Origin: Shinella sumterensis
GTDB lineage: Bacteria > Pseudomonadota > Alphaproteobacteria > Rhizobiales > Rhizobiaceae
Direction of reading: 5' to 3'
DNA: 64,000 bases
Assembly (NCBI RefSeq): GCF_004514425.2
Contig: NZ_MYFN02000008.1
Coordinates: 159,898 to 223,897 of the forward strand
Positions 43,802-52,263 of this stretch are shown piece after piece (position 1 is the stretch's first letter; each line of letters starts with the position of its first letter). Under the pieces are notes generated by a model. It did no database searches. It saw only the letters and a program-made list of their open reading frames with translations, and was not told where the DNA came from. Position numbers and translations under genes: made by a program.

Positions 43802-45040
43802 ATGAAGAAAAACGTGCTCATCATCGGCGCCGGCGGCGTTGCACAGGTCGTGGCGCACAAATGCGCCCAGAACAACGACGTGCTCGGCGACATCCACATC
43901 GCTTCGCGCACCAAGGCGAAGTGCGACAAGATCATCGCGTCCGTTCATGAGAAGAACGCGATGAAGCAGCCGGGCGTTCTCGAAGGCCATGCGCTCGACG
44001 CGCTGGATATCGAAGCCACCAAGGCGCTGATCACGTCCACGAAGTCGCAGATCGTCATCAATGTCGGCACCGCCTTCCTCAACATGTCGGTGCTGCGCGC
44101 CTGCATGGATACCGGCGTCGCCTATATCGACACGGCGATCCACGAAGAGCCGGGCAAGATCTGCGAGACGCCGCCGTGGTACGGGAACTACGAGTGGAAG
44201 CGTGCGGCCGAATGCGAGGAGAAGGGCATCACCGCCATCCTCGGCGCCGGCTTCGACCCGGGCGTCGTCAACGCCTATGCCAAGCTCGCCAAGGACGAAT
44301 ATCTCGACAAGGTGACGGATGTCGACATCGTCGACATCAATGCCGGCAGCCACGGCAAGTACTTCGCCACGAACTTCGACCCGGAAATCAATTTCCGCGA
44401 ATTCACCGGCGTCGTCTACTCCTGGCAGAACGGCCAGTGGCAGACCAACAAGATGTTCGAAATCGGCAAGGATTACGACCTGCCGGTCGTCGGCACGCGC
44501 CGCGCCTATCTCTGCGGCCATGACGAGGTGCACTCGCTCGCCAAGAACATGGACGGCGCGAACGTCCGCTTCTGGATGGGCTTCGGCGATCACTACATCA
44601 ACGTCTTCACGGTGCTGAAGAACCTCGGCCTGCTTTCCGAGCAGCCGGTCAAGACGGCGGAAGGCCTGGAAGTCGTGCCGCTCAAGGTCGTCAAGGCCGT
44701 GCTGCCCGATCCGGCGTCGCTCGCCCCCGGTTACGAAGGCAAGACCTGCATCGGCGACTATGTGAAGGGCCTGAAGGACGGCAAGGAAAAGACCGTCTTC
44801 ATCTACAACGTGGCCGACCACAAGGAAGCCTATGAGGAAGTCGGTTCGCAGGGCATTTCCTACACTGCCGGCGTTCCGCCCGTCGCCGCCGCGATGCTCG
44901 TCGCCACCGGCGAGTGGGACGTGAAGAAGATGGCCAATGTGGAGGAACTGCCGCCGAAGCCGTTCATCAACCTCCTGAACCGCATCGGCCTGCCGACGCG
45001 CATCCAGGACGAGGACGGCGATCGCGCCGTCAGCTTCTAA
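43802..45040 (+). CDS. Carboxy(nor)spermidine dehydrogenase (saccharopine dehydrogenase family)
   Basis: A 412-residue NADPH-dependent reductase. It has an N-terminal Rossmann motif (VLIIGAGGVAQVVAHKCAQ, residues ~5-23) and the saccharopine-dehydrogenase-like C-terminal domain (GAGFDPGVVNAYA, then DINAGSHG). Paired with NspC it condenses putrescine with L-aspartate semialdehyde to form carboxyspermidine. AAGGAG lies 12 nt before the ATG at 43802, rather far, so translation may also rely on coupling. The gene context distinguishes it from a true lysine-pathway saccharopine dehydrogenase. A strong terminator follows. Confidence 0.9.
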   Translation: MKKNVLIIGAGGVAQVVAHKCAQNNDVLGDIHIASRTKAKCDKIIASVHEKNAMKQPGVLEGHALDALDIEATKALITSTKSQIVINVGTAFLNMSVLRACMDTGVAYIDTAIHEEPGKICETPPWYGNYEWKRAAECEEKGITAILGAGFDPGVVNAYAKLAKDEYLDKVTDVDIVDINAGSHGKYFATNFDPEINFREFTGVVYSWQNGQWQTNKMFEIGKDYDLPVVGTRRAYLCGHDEVHSLAKNMDGANVRFWMGFGDHYINVFTVLKNLGLLSEQPVKTAEGLEVVPLKVVKAVLPDPASLAPGYEGKTCIGDYVKGLKDGKEKTVFIYNVADHKEAYEEVGSQGISYTAGVPPVAAAMLVATGEWDVKKMANVEELPPKPFINLLNRIGLPTRIQDEDGDRAVSF

Positions 45041-45048
45041 GATATGAG

Positions 45049-45073
45049 AAGGCCGGCGCAAGCCGGCCTTTTT
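45049..45073 (+). terminator. Rho-independent terminator of the carboxyspermidine operon
   Basis: AAGGCCGGC-GCAA-GCCGGCCTT (45049-45070) followed by TTTTTC, nine nt after the dehydrogenase stop. It also sits 5 nt from the convergent GreA/GreB-like gene and may serve it weakly. Confidence 0.9.
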
Positions 45074-45077
45074 CGTT

Positions 45078-45560
45078 TCAGGCGATGGTCTCGATCTCGA
45101 GTTCCTGCTCGCCCACCGTGACGACATCGCCGACGGCCTTGCCGATCAGCTTGCGCGCGACGGGCGAGACATAGGAGATCGAGCCCGCCTTGGGGTCGGC
45201 CTCGTCCTCGCCGACGATACGGTAGGTCTGCACGCGCCCGTCATCGCGGCTGAAAGTCACGGTGCTGCCGAAGGCGACGACATCGTTCGCGGTCGGCGCC
45301 GGCACGAGCTGGGCCGTGCGCAGCCGTTCTGCGAGATAGCGCAGATCACGCACGGGACCGGCCGTCTGGCGGCGGCGTTCGTTCACATCCTCAAGCGCAT
45401 TGGCCGCCTCGAACGCCTCGCGCGCGGCCTGCAGCTGCGCCTCGAGCGCCTTCAGGCCCGTTTCCGTGACGAGGTTCTGATGCGGCGAGATGGGCCGATC
45501 CGGCAGCTGGGTTTCCGCTGCTGTTTCCGCACTCTCTTCCTTGACGAAGGCAACGCTCAC
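45078..45560 (-). CDS. GreA/GreB-family transcription elongation factor-like protein
   Basis: A 160-residue protein with an N-terminal helical region (VTETGLKALEAQLQAAREAF) and the GreA/GreB C-terminal FKBP-like domain (FGSTVTFSRDDGRVQTYRIV, then GEDEADPKAGSISYVSP). Canonical GreA cleaves backtracked RNA via acidic residues at the coiled-coil tip; here the tip reads ALEDVNERRRQ, so activity is uncertain. I chose GTG 45560 because CGGAG lies 7 nt upstream; a GTG 30 nt further up lacks one. It is probably a second Gre-like factor of the rhizobial kind. Confidence 0.85.
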   Translation of the reverse strand: MSVAFVKEESAETAAETQLPDRPISPHQNLVTETGLKALEAQLQAAREAFEAANALEDVNERRRQTAGPVRDLRYLAERLRTAQLVPAPTANDVVAFGSTVTFSRDDGRVQTYRIVGEDEADPKAGSISYVSPVARKLIGKAVGDVVTVGEQELEIETIA

Positions 45561-45649
45561 ACCTGAACTCCGTTTGACGACCGACGTCACTATGTAGGGT
45601 CGTTCGACTGCTTTGCAAAGCGCTGCATGCGGGCGGGATGCAAGGGATT

Positions 45650-46387
45650 TCAGACGAAGCGGCGGCGGTGGACGCTGTACGCCGCGAACGCGCTCATCAC
45701 CGCCAGCGCATACCAGGTCAGCGCATAGACGAGGTGGCTGTTGCGGAATGTGACGACGGTCAGGCCGCCGACCGGCAGGCCGCCCGGATTGGGCGTTGCA
45801 TCCGCGTCGATGAAATAGGGCGCGACATTCTCAAGCCCCTTGGCCGCAGCGATGGCGGCCACGTCGCGGGAGAACCAGCGGTCGGCCGCGGGATCATTGG
45901 CGCGCAGGAAACCGCCGCCCGGCTCGCTGATCCGCAGCAGGCCCGTCACCGTGACCGGACCGGCGGCCAGTTCGCTGCCGAGGCGTGCATCCTCGCCGCT
46001 GCGGTCGGCGGGAACGAAACCGCGATTGATGAGGATCGTCCGGGCGCCATCGGCCCGAAGCGGCGTCATCACCCAGAAGCCCGCGCCGCGCTCCGTAACG
46101 GCCTGGACGAGCGCGGTCTTGTCGTGTTCGAAAAGACCAATGGCTGTGACATGGCGATATTCGTCCGCGGCGGCATCCACGGGACCCGCAGGCGCCGTTA
46201 CCGGCGCGGCATGGACCCGGGCATCCACCCGCGCGATCAGGTCGAGCTTCCAGAAGAGCCGCTGCACCTGCCAAGTGCCGAGCCCCACGAACACCGCCAC
46301 GAGCAGGACGAGGAACGCCGTGAGAACCTTGCGGGCGCGCGGCGATGGTTGCCCGCCGTCCTGCGGCCTTGGCTGATGCGTCTGCAT
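45650..46387 (-). CDS. SURF1 family oxidase assembly protein
   Basis: A 245-residue SURF1-like protein with the two expected membrane helices (~20-40 and ~218-236) flanking a periplasmic domain. Family signatures are visible: GTWQVQRLFWKLDLIARVD near residue 37, GFWVMTPLRADGARTILINRG and the terminal FRNSHLVYALTWYALA. SURF1 helps insert haem a or o into oxidase subunit I. It lies 14 nt after cyoD and forms the last gene of the cyo operon, so it probably serves the bo3-type oxidase. Confidence 0.9.
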   Translation of the reverse strand: MQTHQPRPQDGGQPSPRARKVLTAFLVLLVAVFVGLGTWQVQRLFWKLDLIARVDARVHAAPVTAPAGPVDAAADEYRHVTAIGLFEHDKTALVQAVTERGAGFWVMTPLRADGARTILINRGFVPADRSGEDARLGSELAAGPVTVTGLLRISEPGGGFLRANDPAADRWFSRDVAAIAAAKGLENVAPYFIDADATPNPGGLPVGGLTVVTFRNSHLVYALTWYALAVMSAFAAYSVHRRRFV

Positions 46388-46401
46388 GCCGGTCCCGCTC
46401 G

Positions 46402-46794
46402 TCAGGGCATGTTCTTCATCATCTCATGGGTCATGGGCATCATGTTCGTGTTGAGGTGATGCATGACCCAGAGCGAACCCGCAATGGCGATGCCGACGAT
46501 GACGAGCGTGAAGATCAGCGCCATCATCGTCCAGCCGCCCTCGGAACGCGTGTTCATGTGCAGGAAGTAGATCATGTGCACGAAGATCTGCACGACGCCG
46601 ATACCCATGACGAGAACGGCGGTCAGGAGCTTGCTGTCGAGCACGCCGCCCATGACCAGCCAGAAGGGAATGGCCGTGAGAATGACCGACAGGATGAAGC
46701 CCGTCACGTAGCTCTTGAAGGACCCGTGGGCGGCCTCATGACCGTGGCTGTGGGCGTGATGCACGTCAGACGCGCTTTCGTGATGCGAGCTCAT
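46402..46794 (-). CDS. cyoD: Cytochrome o ubiquinol oxidase subunit IV, CyoD
   Basis: A 130-residue small subunit of the bo3 quinol oxidase. A His-rich N-terminus (HHESASDVHHAHSHGHE) is followed by three membrane helices (~30-50, ~57-77, ~92-112), with the conserved GFILSVILTAIPFWLVM and VQIFVHMIYFLHMN. ATG 46794 overlaps the cyoC stop by 4 nt; the in-frame extension upstream lies within cyoC. The C-terminus is methionine-rich (NTNMMPMTHEMMKNMP). Confidence 0.93.
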   Translation of the reverse strand: MSSHHESASDVHHAHSHGHEAAHGSFKSYVTGFILSVILTAIPFWLVMGGVLDSKLLTAVLVMGIGVVQIFVHMIYFLHMNTRSEGGWTMMALIFTLVIVGIAIAGSLWVMHHLNTNMMPMTHEMMKNMP

Positions 46795-47411
46795 CCGAGG
46801 ACTCCCAGCAGATAGACGAAGGAGAAGACGCCGATCCAGATGACGTCCAGGAAGTGCCAGAACATCGACAGGCACATCAGCCGGCGGCGGTTTTCCGGGA
46901 TCAGGCCGCGTTTCGACACCTGCACCATCAGCGTGACCAGCCAGATGAGACCGAAGGTGACGTGCAGGCCGTGCGTTCCCACCAGCGTGAAGAAGGACGA
47001 CAGGAAGGCCGAGCGGGTCGGCCCCGCGCCTTCGGCAATGAGATGGTGGAACTCATAGATTTCCACCGCCAGGAAGGCCGCGCCGAAGAGGCCGGTAATG
47101 CCGAGCCAGACGAGCGTTTCCATCTTGGCGCCACGCTCCATCTGCAGCATGGCAAAGCCATAGGTGATGGAGGAGAACAGCAGCAGCGCCGTGTTGATGG
47201 CGACGAGGTTGAGATCGAACAGGTCCGCCGGCGACGGGCCGGCCGCATAGTTGCGGCCGAGCACGCCGTGCGTGGCAAACAGCACGGCGAAGATGAGGCA
47301 GTCGCTCATCAGGTAAAGCCAGAAACCCAGATTGGTGCTGTTTTCCGGGTGGTGGTCTTCCGTCAGGTAGAACTGCGGCTTTTCGGTTTCTTGGACTTGG
47401 GTCGCGCTCAT
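46791..47411 (-). CDS. cyoC: Cytochrome o ubiquinol oxidase subunit III, CyoC
   Basis: A 206-residue subunit with five hydrophobic segments, matching CyoC (FWLYLMSDCLIFAVLFATHG; HGLHVTFGLIWLVTLMVQ; FWHFLDVIWIGVFSFVYLLG). It contains no metal ligands. The gene starts 3 nt after cyoB and overlaps cyoD by 4 nt. Confidence 0.94.
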   Translation of the reverse strand: MSATQVQETEKPQFYLTEDHHPENSTNLGFWLYLMSDCLIFAVLFATHGVLGRNYAAGPSPADLFDLNLVAINTALLLFSSITYGFAMLQMERGAKMETLVWLGITGLFGAAFLAVEIYEFHHLIAEGAGPTRSAFLSSFFTLVGTHGLHVTFGLIWLVTLMVQVSKRGLIPENRRRLMCLSMFWHFLDVIWIGVFSFVYLLGVLG

Positions 47412-47414
47412 GGC

Positions 47415-49418
47415 TCAGGTCCGTTCTGCAAGCAGTTTGGTGCGCGCATCTTCCGTGGCCGTCACGGTCTCGGCGGGGATGAAGAAGTCGCGGTCGTAGT
47501 TGAAGGTGTGGGCGATCGACACTGCGATAAGCGCGATGAAGGCAACGGCCGCCAGCCACCAGATGTACCAGATCAGGGCGAAGGCCAGCACGATGCTGAT
47601 GCCGGAGAGGATGACACCCGTGCCGGTGTTCTTCGGCATGTGGATCGGCTTGAAGCCTTCGAGCGGACGCTCGTAGCCGCGGTTCTTCATGTCGTACCAG
47701 CTGTCGTGATCGTGCACGACCGGCGTGAAGGCGAAGTTGTAGTCCGGCGGCGGCGAGGACGTCGACCACTCCAGCGTACGGCCGTTCCACGGGTCGCCGG
47801 TATCGCAACGCAGCTGGTCGCGCTTCAGGTAGCTCACGACGAGCTGGATGATGAAGGAGGCGATGCCGATGGCGATCAGCGCGGCACCGAAGGCAGCGAT
47901 GATGAACCAGATCTGCAGCGACGGGTCCTCGAACTGGCTGACGCGGCGCGTCACACCCATCAGGCCGAGCACATAGAGCGGCATGAAGGCGAAGAAGAAG
48001 CCGATCTGCCAGAACCAGAAGCTCATCTTGCCCCAGAAGGGATCGAGCTTGTAGCCGAAGGCCTTCGGGAACCAGTAGACGACGCCCGCCATCAGGCCGA
48101 ACAGCACGCCGCCGATGATGACGTTGTGGAAATGGGCGATCAGGAACAGCGAGTTGTGCAGCACGAAGTCGGCCGGCGGAATCGCGAGCATCACGCCCGT
48201 CATGCCGCCGATGACGAAGGTCACCATGAAGCCGATCGTCCACAGCATGGGCACTTCGTAGCGGATGCGCCCGCGATACATGGTGAAGAGCCAGTTGAAC
48301 ATCTTCGCCCCCGTCGGGATCGAGATGATCATGGTGGTGATGCCGAAGAAGGCGTTCACCGACGCGCCCGAGCCCATCGTGAAGAAGTGGTGCAGCCACA
48401 CGAGATAGGACAGGATCATGATGACGCAGGTGGCGTAGACCATCGAGGCGTAGCCGAAGAGGCGCTTGCCGCTGAAGGTGGCGACCACCTCGGAGAAGAT
48501 GCCGAAGGCCGGCAGGACGAGGATATAGACCTCCGGGTGGCCCCAGATCCAGATGAGGTTGATATACATCATCGGGTTGCCGCCGAGATCGTTCGTGAAG
48601 AAGTTCGTATCGACGTAGCGGTCGAGCGACAGCAGCGCGAGCGTGGCGGTGAGGATCGGGAAGGTGGCGACGATGAGGATGTTGGTGCAGAGCGACGTCC
48701 AGGTGAAGATCGGCATCTTCATGAAGGTCATGCCGGGCGCGCGCATCTTCACGATGGTCGCGATGAGGTTGATGCCGGACAGCGTGGTGCCCACGCCCGC
48801 CACCTGAAGGCCCCATATGTAATAATCGACACCGACGCCCGGACTGTAATCGGCGCCAGACAGCGGCGGATAGGCCAGCCAGCCGGTGCGGGCGAACTCG
48901 CCCACGAACAGCGACATCATGATGATGACGGCACCGGCCGTCGTCATCCAGAAGGAGAAGTTGTTGAGGAACGGGAACGAGACGTCGCGCGCGCCGATCT
49001 GCAACGGCACGACATAGTTCATGAAGCCGGTGACGAAGGGCATCGCCACGAAGAAGATCATGATCACGCCATGGGCGGTGAAGATCTGGTCGTAGTGGTG
49101 CGGGTTGAGGTAGCCCTCGTTGCCATTGAAGGCGATCGCCTGCTGGATGCGCATCATGATGGCGTCGGCAAAGCCGCGCAGCAGCATGATGATGGCGAGG
49201 ATGATGTACATGATGCCGATCTTCTTGTGATCGACGCTCGTGAACCATTCGTTCCAGAGATAGCCCCAGAGCTTGAACTTCGTGATCAGGCCCAGGATGG
49301 CGAGGCCGCCGAGCGCCACGACCGCAAAGGTCACGACAAGGATCGGCTCGTGATAGGGGATCGCTTCCCAGGTAAGCCGGCCGAAGATGAATTGCGTGAG
49401 GCTGATGTCACCGAACAT
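47415..49418 (-). CDS. cyoB: Cytochrome o ubiquinol oxidase subunit I, CyoB
   Basis: The 667-residue catalytic haem-copper subunit. All ligand motifs are present: the low-spin haem His in [20 protein letters not shown] with the cross-linked His-Tyr pair, the HHFFTMGSG copper His pair, and [11 protein letters not shown] for the haem o/b and second low-spin His. It couples quinol oxidation to oxygen reduction and proton pumping. ATG 49418 ([10 protein letters not shown]) aligns with E. coli CyoB; the TTG 12 nt earlier has no ribosome-binding site. Confidence 0.96.
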   Translation of the reverse strand: MFGDISLTQFIFGRLTWEAIPYHEPILVVTFAVVALGGLAILGLITKFKLWGYLWNEWFTSVDHKKIGIMYIILAIIMLLRGFADAIMMRIQQAIAFNGNEGYLNPHHYDQIFTAHGVIMIFFVAMPFVTGFMNYVVPLQIGARDVSFPFLNNFSFWMTTAGAVIIMMSLFVGEFARTGWLAYPPLSGADYSPGVGVDYYIWGLQVAGVGTTLSGINLIATIVKMRAPGMTFMKMPIFTWTSLCTNILIVATFPILTATLALLSLDRYVDTNFFTNDLGGNPMMYINLIWIWGHPEVYILVLPAFGIFSEVVATFSGKRLFGYASMVYATCVIMILSYLVWLHHFFTMGSGASVNAFFGITTMIISIPTGAKMFNWLFTMYRGRIRYEVPMLWTIGFMVTFVIGGMTGVMLAIPPADFVLHNSLFLIAHFHNVIIGGVLFGLMAGVVYWFPKAFGYKLDPFWGKMSFWFWQIGFFFAFMPLYVLGLMGVTRRVSQFEDPSLQIWFIIAAFGAALIAIGIASFIIQLVVSYLKRDQLRCDTGDPWNGRTLEWSTSSPPPDYNFAFTPVVHDHDSWYDMKNRGYERPLEGFKPIHMPKNTGTGVILSGISIVLAFALIWYIWWLAAVAFIALIAVSIAHTFNYDRDFFIPAETVTATEDARTKLLAERT

Positions 49419-49519
49419 GGGGTGGTCCAAACTTTACAGACTGCGGCCCGGGACTGGCAGGCCATGGGTTTCTACAGATACGCCGGAACCGCGGGAGCCG
49501 GTTGCGGCAGGCGCGGGCG

Positions 49520-50656
49520 CTACTGCGTCGCGCGCGGGCTGTACTTCATGAACTCGGTCGCCGGCAGCTTGCCGTCCGCATCCAGCGTCAGGGCCTCGCC
49601 GGGCTCGGTGCGGCAGATATCCTGCTCGAGAGAGGCGACCAGTTGTTCGACGGGGATGTCGCTCTTCGGGCGGGCCTCGCTGACGAAGCGGTCGTCGTGG
49701 CGCAGGCGCTCCTTGTTGTCGTGGCTGTCCTTGCCGCCGCCGCCCATCATGTCGATGTGCATCATGTCCTTCATGCACATCTGGCCTTCGCGCACGCACA
49801 TGTTGAGCACGGCCTCGTAGAGCCCGTCATCGACGGTTGCGAAGTAGCGGACGGGTTCCTTCGCGCTCGGCTTTTCGAGCTTCAGGTAAGCGTCGCGGTT
49901 GAGCGCGGTTCCGTTCTGCTTGACGCGGGCGACCCAGGCATCGAAGCCCGCCTGGTCGACGCCGTGGAACTTGAAGCGCATGTGCGAGAAGCCGTCGCCG
50001 CTGAAATTGGACGAGAGGCCGTCATACTCGCCGGGCTTGTTGATGACGGCGTGCAGCTTCGTCTCCATGCCCGGCATCGTATAGATCATGCCGGCAAGCG
50101 CGGGGATGTAGAACGAGTTCATGACCGAGGAGGCCGTGAGCTTGAAGTTGATCGGCACATCGACGGGAGCCGCCATCTCGTTGACGGTGGCGATGCCGTA
50201 ATCCGGATAGAAGAACAGCCATTTCCAGTCGAGCGCGACGACCTCCACGGTGATCGGCTTCATCTCCTCCGTCACCGGCCGCGCCGCGTCGATGCGGTCG
50301 AGCGGACGATAGGGATCGAGCTTGTGGGTGCTGACCCAGGTGATGGCGCCCAGCGCGATGATGATGGCGAGCGGCGCCGACCAGATCACCACTTCCAGGC
50401 CGGTGGAATGGTGCCATTCCGGATCGTATTTGGCGGCCGTGTTCGACTGGCGGTACCGCCAGGCGAAAAACAGCGTGAGGAAAATCACGGGAATGATGAT
50501 CACCAGCATCAGGATCGTCGAGATGACGATCAGGTCCCTTTGCTGCGCCGCAATATCACCGGATGGAGACATGACGACGAGATCACAACCACTCAAAGTG
50601 GCGAGCATAAGGGCAAAAACGGTGAATCGACTGGCTAAACTGAATTGCTTCGGCAT
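49520..50656 (-). CDS. cyoA: Cytochrome o ubiquinol oxidase subunit II, CyoA
   Basis: A 378-residue lipoprotein subunit (lipobox LSGC, Cys 24) with two membrane helices (~38-62 and ~80-102) and a periplasmic cupredoxin-like domain. That domain lacks the CuA Cys ligands, as expected of a quinol rather than a cytochrome c oxidase. The family motifs VALDWKWLFFYPDYGIATVN and FKFHGVDQAGFDAWV are clear. The C-terminus carries a ~60-residue Met/Gly-rich extension (MMHIDMMGGGGKD). GAGG lies 5 nt before the ATG at 50656. It is first in cyoABCD-SURF1. Confidence 0.95.
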   Translation of the reverse strand: MPKQFSLASRFTVFALMLATLSGCDLVVMSPSGDIAAQQRDLIVISTILMLVIIIPVIFLTLFFAWRYRQSNTAAKYDPEWHHSTGLEVVIWSAPLAIIIALGAITWVSTHKLDPYRPLDRIDAARPVTEEMKPITVEVVALDWKWLFFYPDYGIATVNEMAAPVDVPINFKLTASSVMNSFYIPALAGMIYTMPGMETKLHAVINKPGEYDGLSSNFSGDGFSHMRFKFHGVDQAGFDAWVARVKQNGTALNRDAYLKLEKPSAKEPVRYFATVDDGLYEAVLNMCVREGQMCMKDMMHIDMMGGGGKDSHDNKERLRHDDRFVSEARPKSDIPVEQLVASLEQDICRTEPGEALTLDADGKLPATEFMKYSPRATQ

Positions 50657-50792
50657 TTCGGCCTCAACTTGCGTTCTGTCTAGTCGGCAATAATCGGGCA
50701 CAAACGGCTTTGGAAGTGAGGTCCATCGTCGCAGCGCAGCATTCTGTCGCAGGAGGGTAGTCAATAAGGGGCTATCTGTCGATGCGCGATTG

Positions 50793-50822
50793 TACTAGCG
50801 CAATAGAAATGCCCTCTGTCAA
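50793..50822 (-). promoter_or_regulatory. Candidate promoter of the cyo operon
   Basis: On the minus strand TTGACA (50817-50822) and CTAGTA (50793-50798) are 18 bp apart, ~140 nt before cyoA. The -35 box is perfect and the -10 weak, which suggests an activator. A perfect inverted repeat GCAAGG-TAGT-CCTTGC lies just upstream at 50846-50861, in the gap shared with the divergent symporter gene. Confidence 0.5.
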
Positions 50823-50921
50823 TTCGCAGACCCGGTGACTCATTTGCAAGGTAGTCCTTGCCATCGGCCAACGATTGATCAACATTCTAACCACATGACG
50901 CAAATCCATACGGAGGAGTTC

Positions 50922-52247
50922 ATGAGTTCGGCCGTCAATCCCACCTCGTCCGGTCTGGAGCGCGACGCGCGCCGCATGCATGAGGACGACAAGCCGCTGT
51001 CGCCCGGCAGCGTCGCCATCGGCGTGGTCATCGGCCGAACCTCCGAGTTCTTCGATTTCTTCGTCTACGGCCTCGGCTCCATCCTGGTCTTTCCCAAGCT
51101 CATCTTCCCCTTCGCGCCCAATCCGGTGGTCGCGACGCTGATGTCCTTCGCGCTGTTCCCGCTGGCCTTCCTCGCCCGCCCGGTCGGCTCCTTCGTCTTC
51201 ATGTGGATCGACCGCAATTACGGACGCGGCACGAAGCTGACGACGGCGCTCGTCATCCTCGGCGGCTCGACGGCGTCCATCGCCTTCCTGCCGGGTTACG
51301 ACACGATCGGCTATTGGGCCGTGGCGCTTCTGGCGCTCTTCCGTCTCGGACAGGGCTTTGCGCTCGGCGGCGCGTGGGACGGCCTCGCCTCGCTGCTCAA
51401 CCTCAGCGCCCCGGACAACCGCCGCGGCTGGTACGCGATGATCCCGCAGCTCGGCGCGCCCATCGGCTTTGCGCTGGCCAGCGTCCTGTTCGGCTATTTC
51501 GTCAGCACGCTGTCGCAGGAGGATTTCATCTCGTGGGGCTGGCGTTATCCCTTCTTCGTGGCCTTCGCGATCAACGTTGTGGCGCTCTTCGCGCGCCTGC
51601 GCATCGTCGCCAGCAAGGAATTCGGCGCGGCGATGGAAGCGCAGGAGCTGCAGGCGCGACCGGTGTTCGAAATGCTGAGCAAGCACAGCACGGACGTCGT
51701 TCTCGGCGCCTTCGTGCCGCTGGCAAGCTTCGCGATGTTCCACCTCGTCACTATCTTCCCGCTCTCCTGGGTCACGCTGACGGGCGGGCAGTCGGCCGCA
51801 CAGTTCCTGTGGGTGCAGGTTGCGGGTGCGGCACTCGGCGCGGTCGGCATCGTGCTGTCGGGCGTGCTCGCCGACCGGATCGGCCGGCGCAACCAGCTGA
51901 TGGCCGGCGCGATCCTGATCGCGATCTTCTCCTTCTCCGCACCGTTCCTGCTGGATGCGGGCGGCAAGGGACAGGATGCCTTCATCCTGATCGGCTTCTT
52001 CATCCTGGGCCTGAGCTTCGGCCAGTCCTCGGGCGCGGTGTCCTCGCGCTTCTCGCAGCCCTACCGCTATACCGGCGCCGCCCTCACCTCCGATCTCGCC
52101 TGGCTGGTCGGCGCGGGCTTCGCACCGCTGGTGGCGCTCGGGCTTGCCAGCAGCTTTGGCATCATCTTCATCGGCGGCTACCTGATCTCGGGCGCGATCT
52201 GCACCATCGCAGCACTCACCCTGACGAGGGCGCTCGACCGCACCTGA
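50922..52247 (+). CDS. MHS-family MFS metabolite:H+ symporter
   Basis: A 441-residue symporter of the metabolite:H+ symporter (MHS) family. It has 12 hydrophobic segments, an N-terminal GRTSEFFDFFVYG signature and RPVGSFVFMWIDRNYGRG near residue 87. Family members import dicarboxylates, aromatic acids, betaine, shikimate and similar compounds; I cannot name the substrate. The ATG at 50922 follows GGAGGAG at 4 nt; upstream in-frame Met codons lack such a site. It is divergent from cyoA and ends in a hairpin shared with macB. Confidence 0.87.
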   Translation: MSSAVNPTSSGLERDARRMHEDDKPLSPGSVAIGVVIGRTSEFFDFFVYGLGSILVFPKLIFPFAPNPVVATLMSFALFPLAFLARPVGSFVFMWIDRNYGRGTKLTTALVILGGSTASIAFLPGYDTIGYWAVALLALFRLGQGFALGGAWDGLASLLNLSAPDNRRGWYAMIPQLGAPIGFALASVLFGYFVSTLSQEDFISWGWRYPFFVAFAINVVALFARLRIVASKEFGAAMEAQELQARPVFEMLSKHSTDVVLGAFVPLASFAMFHLVTIFPLSWVTLTGGQSAAQFLWVQVAGAALGAVGIVLSGVLADRIGRRNQLMAGAILIAIFSFSAPFLLDAGGKGQDAFILIGFFILGLSFGQSSGAVSSRFSQPYRYTGAALTSDLAWLVGAGFAPLVALGLASSFGIIFIGGYLISGAICTIAALTLTRALDRT

Positions 52248-52263
52248 CGCCGGTTCGGCGTCA
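52245..52263. terminator. Shared hairpin containing both stop codons of convergent genes
   Basis: TGACGCCG-GTT-CGGCGTCA is a perfect inverted repeat whose outermost bases are the TGA stop of the symporter gene (52245-52247) and, on the other strand, the TGA stop of macB (52263-52261). No T-run follows. It may be a compact bidirectional 3' end stabiliser. Confidence 0.5.

Noticed and set aside
46854..49820. 988-codon open frame on the plus strand
   Set aside because: It is antisense to cyoC and cyoB, His/Asp/Arg-rich with no domain, as expected from the complement of high-GC codons.
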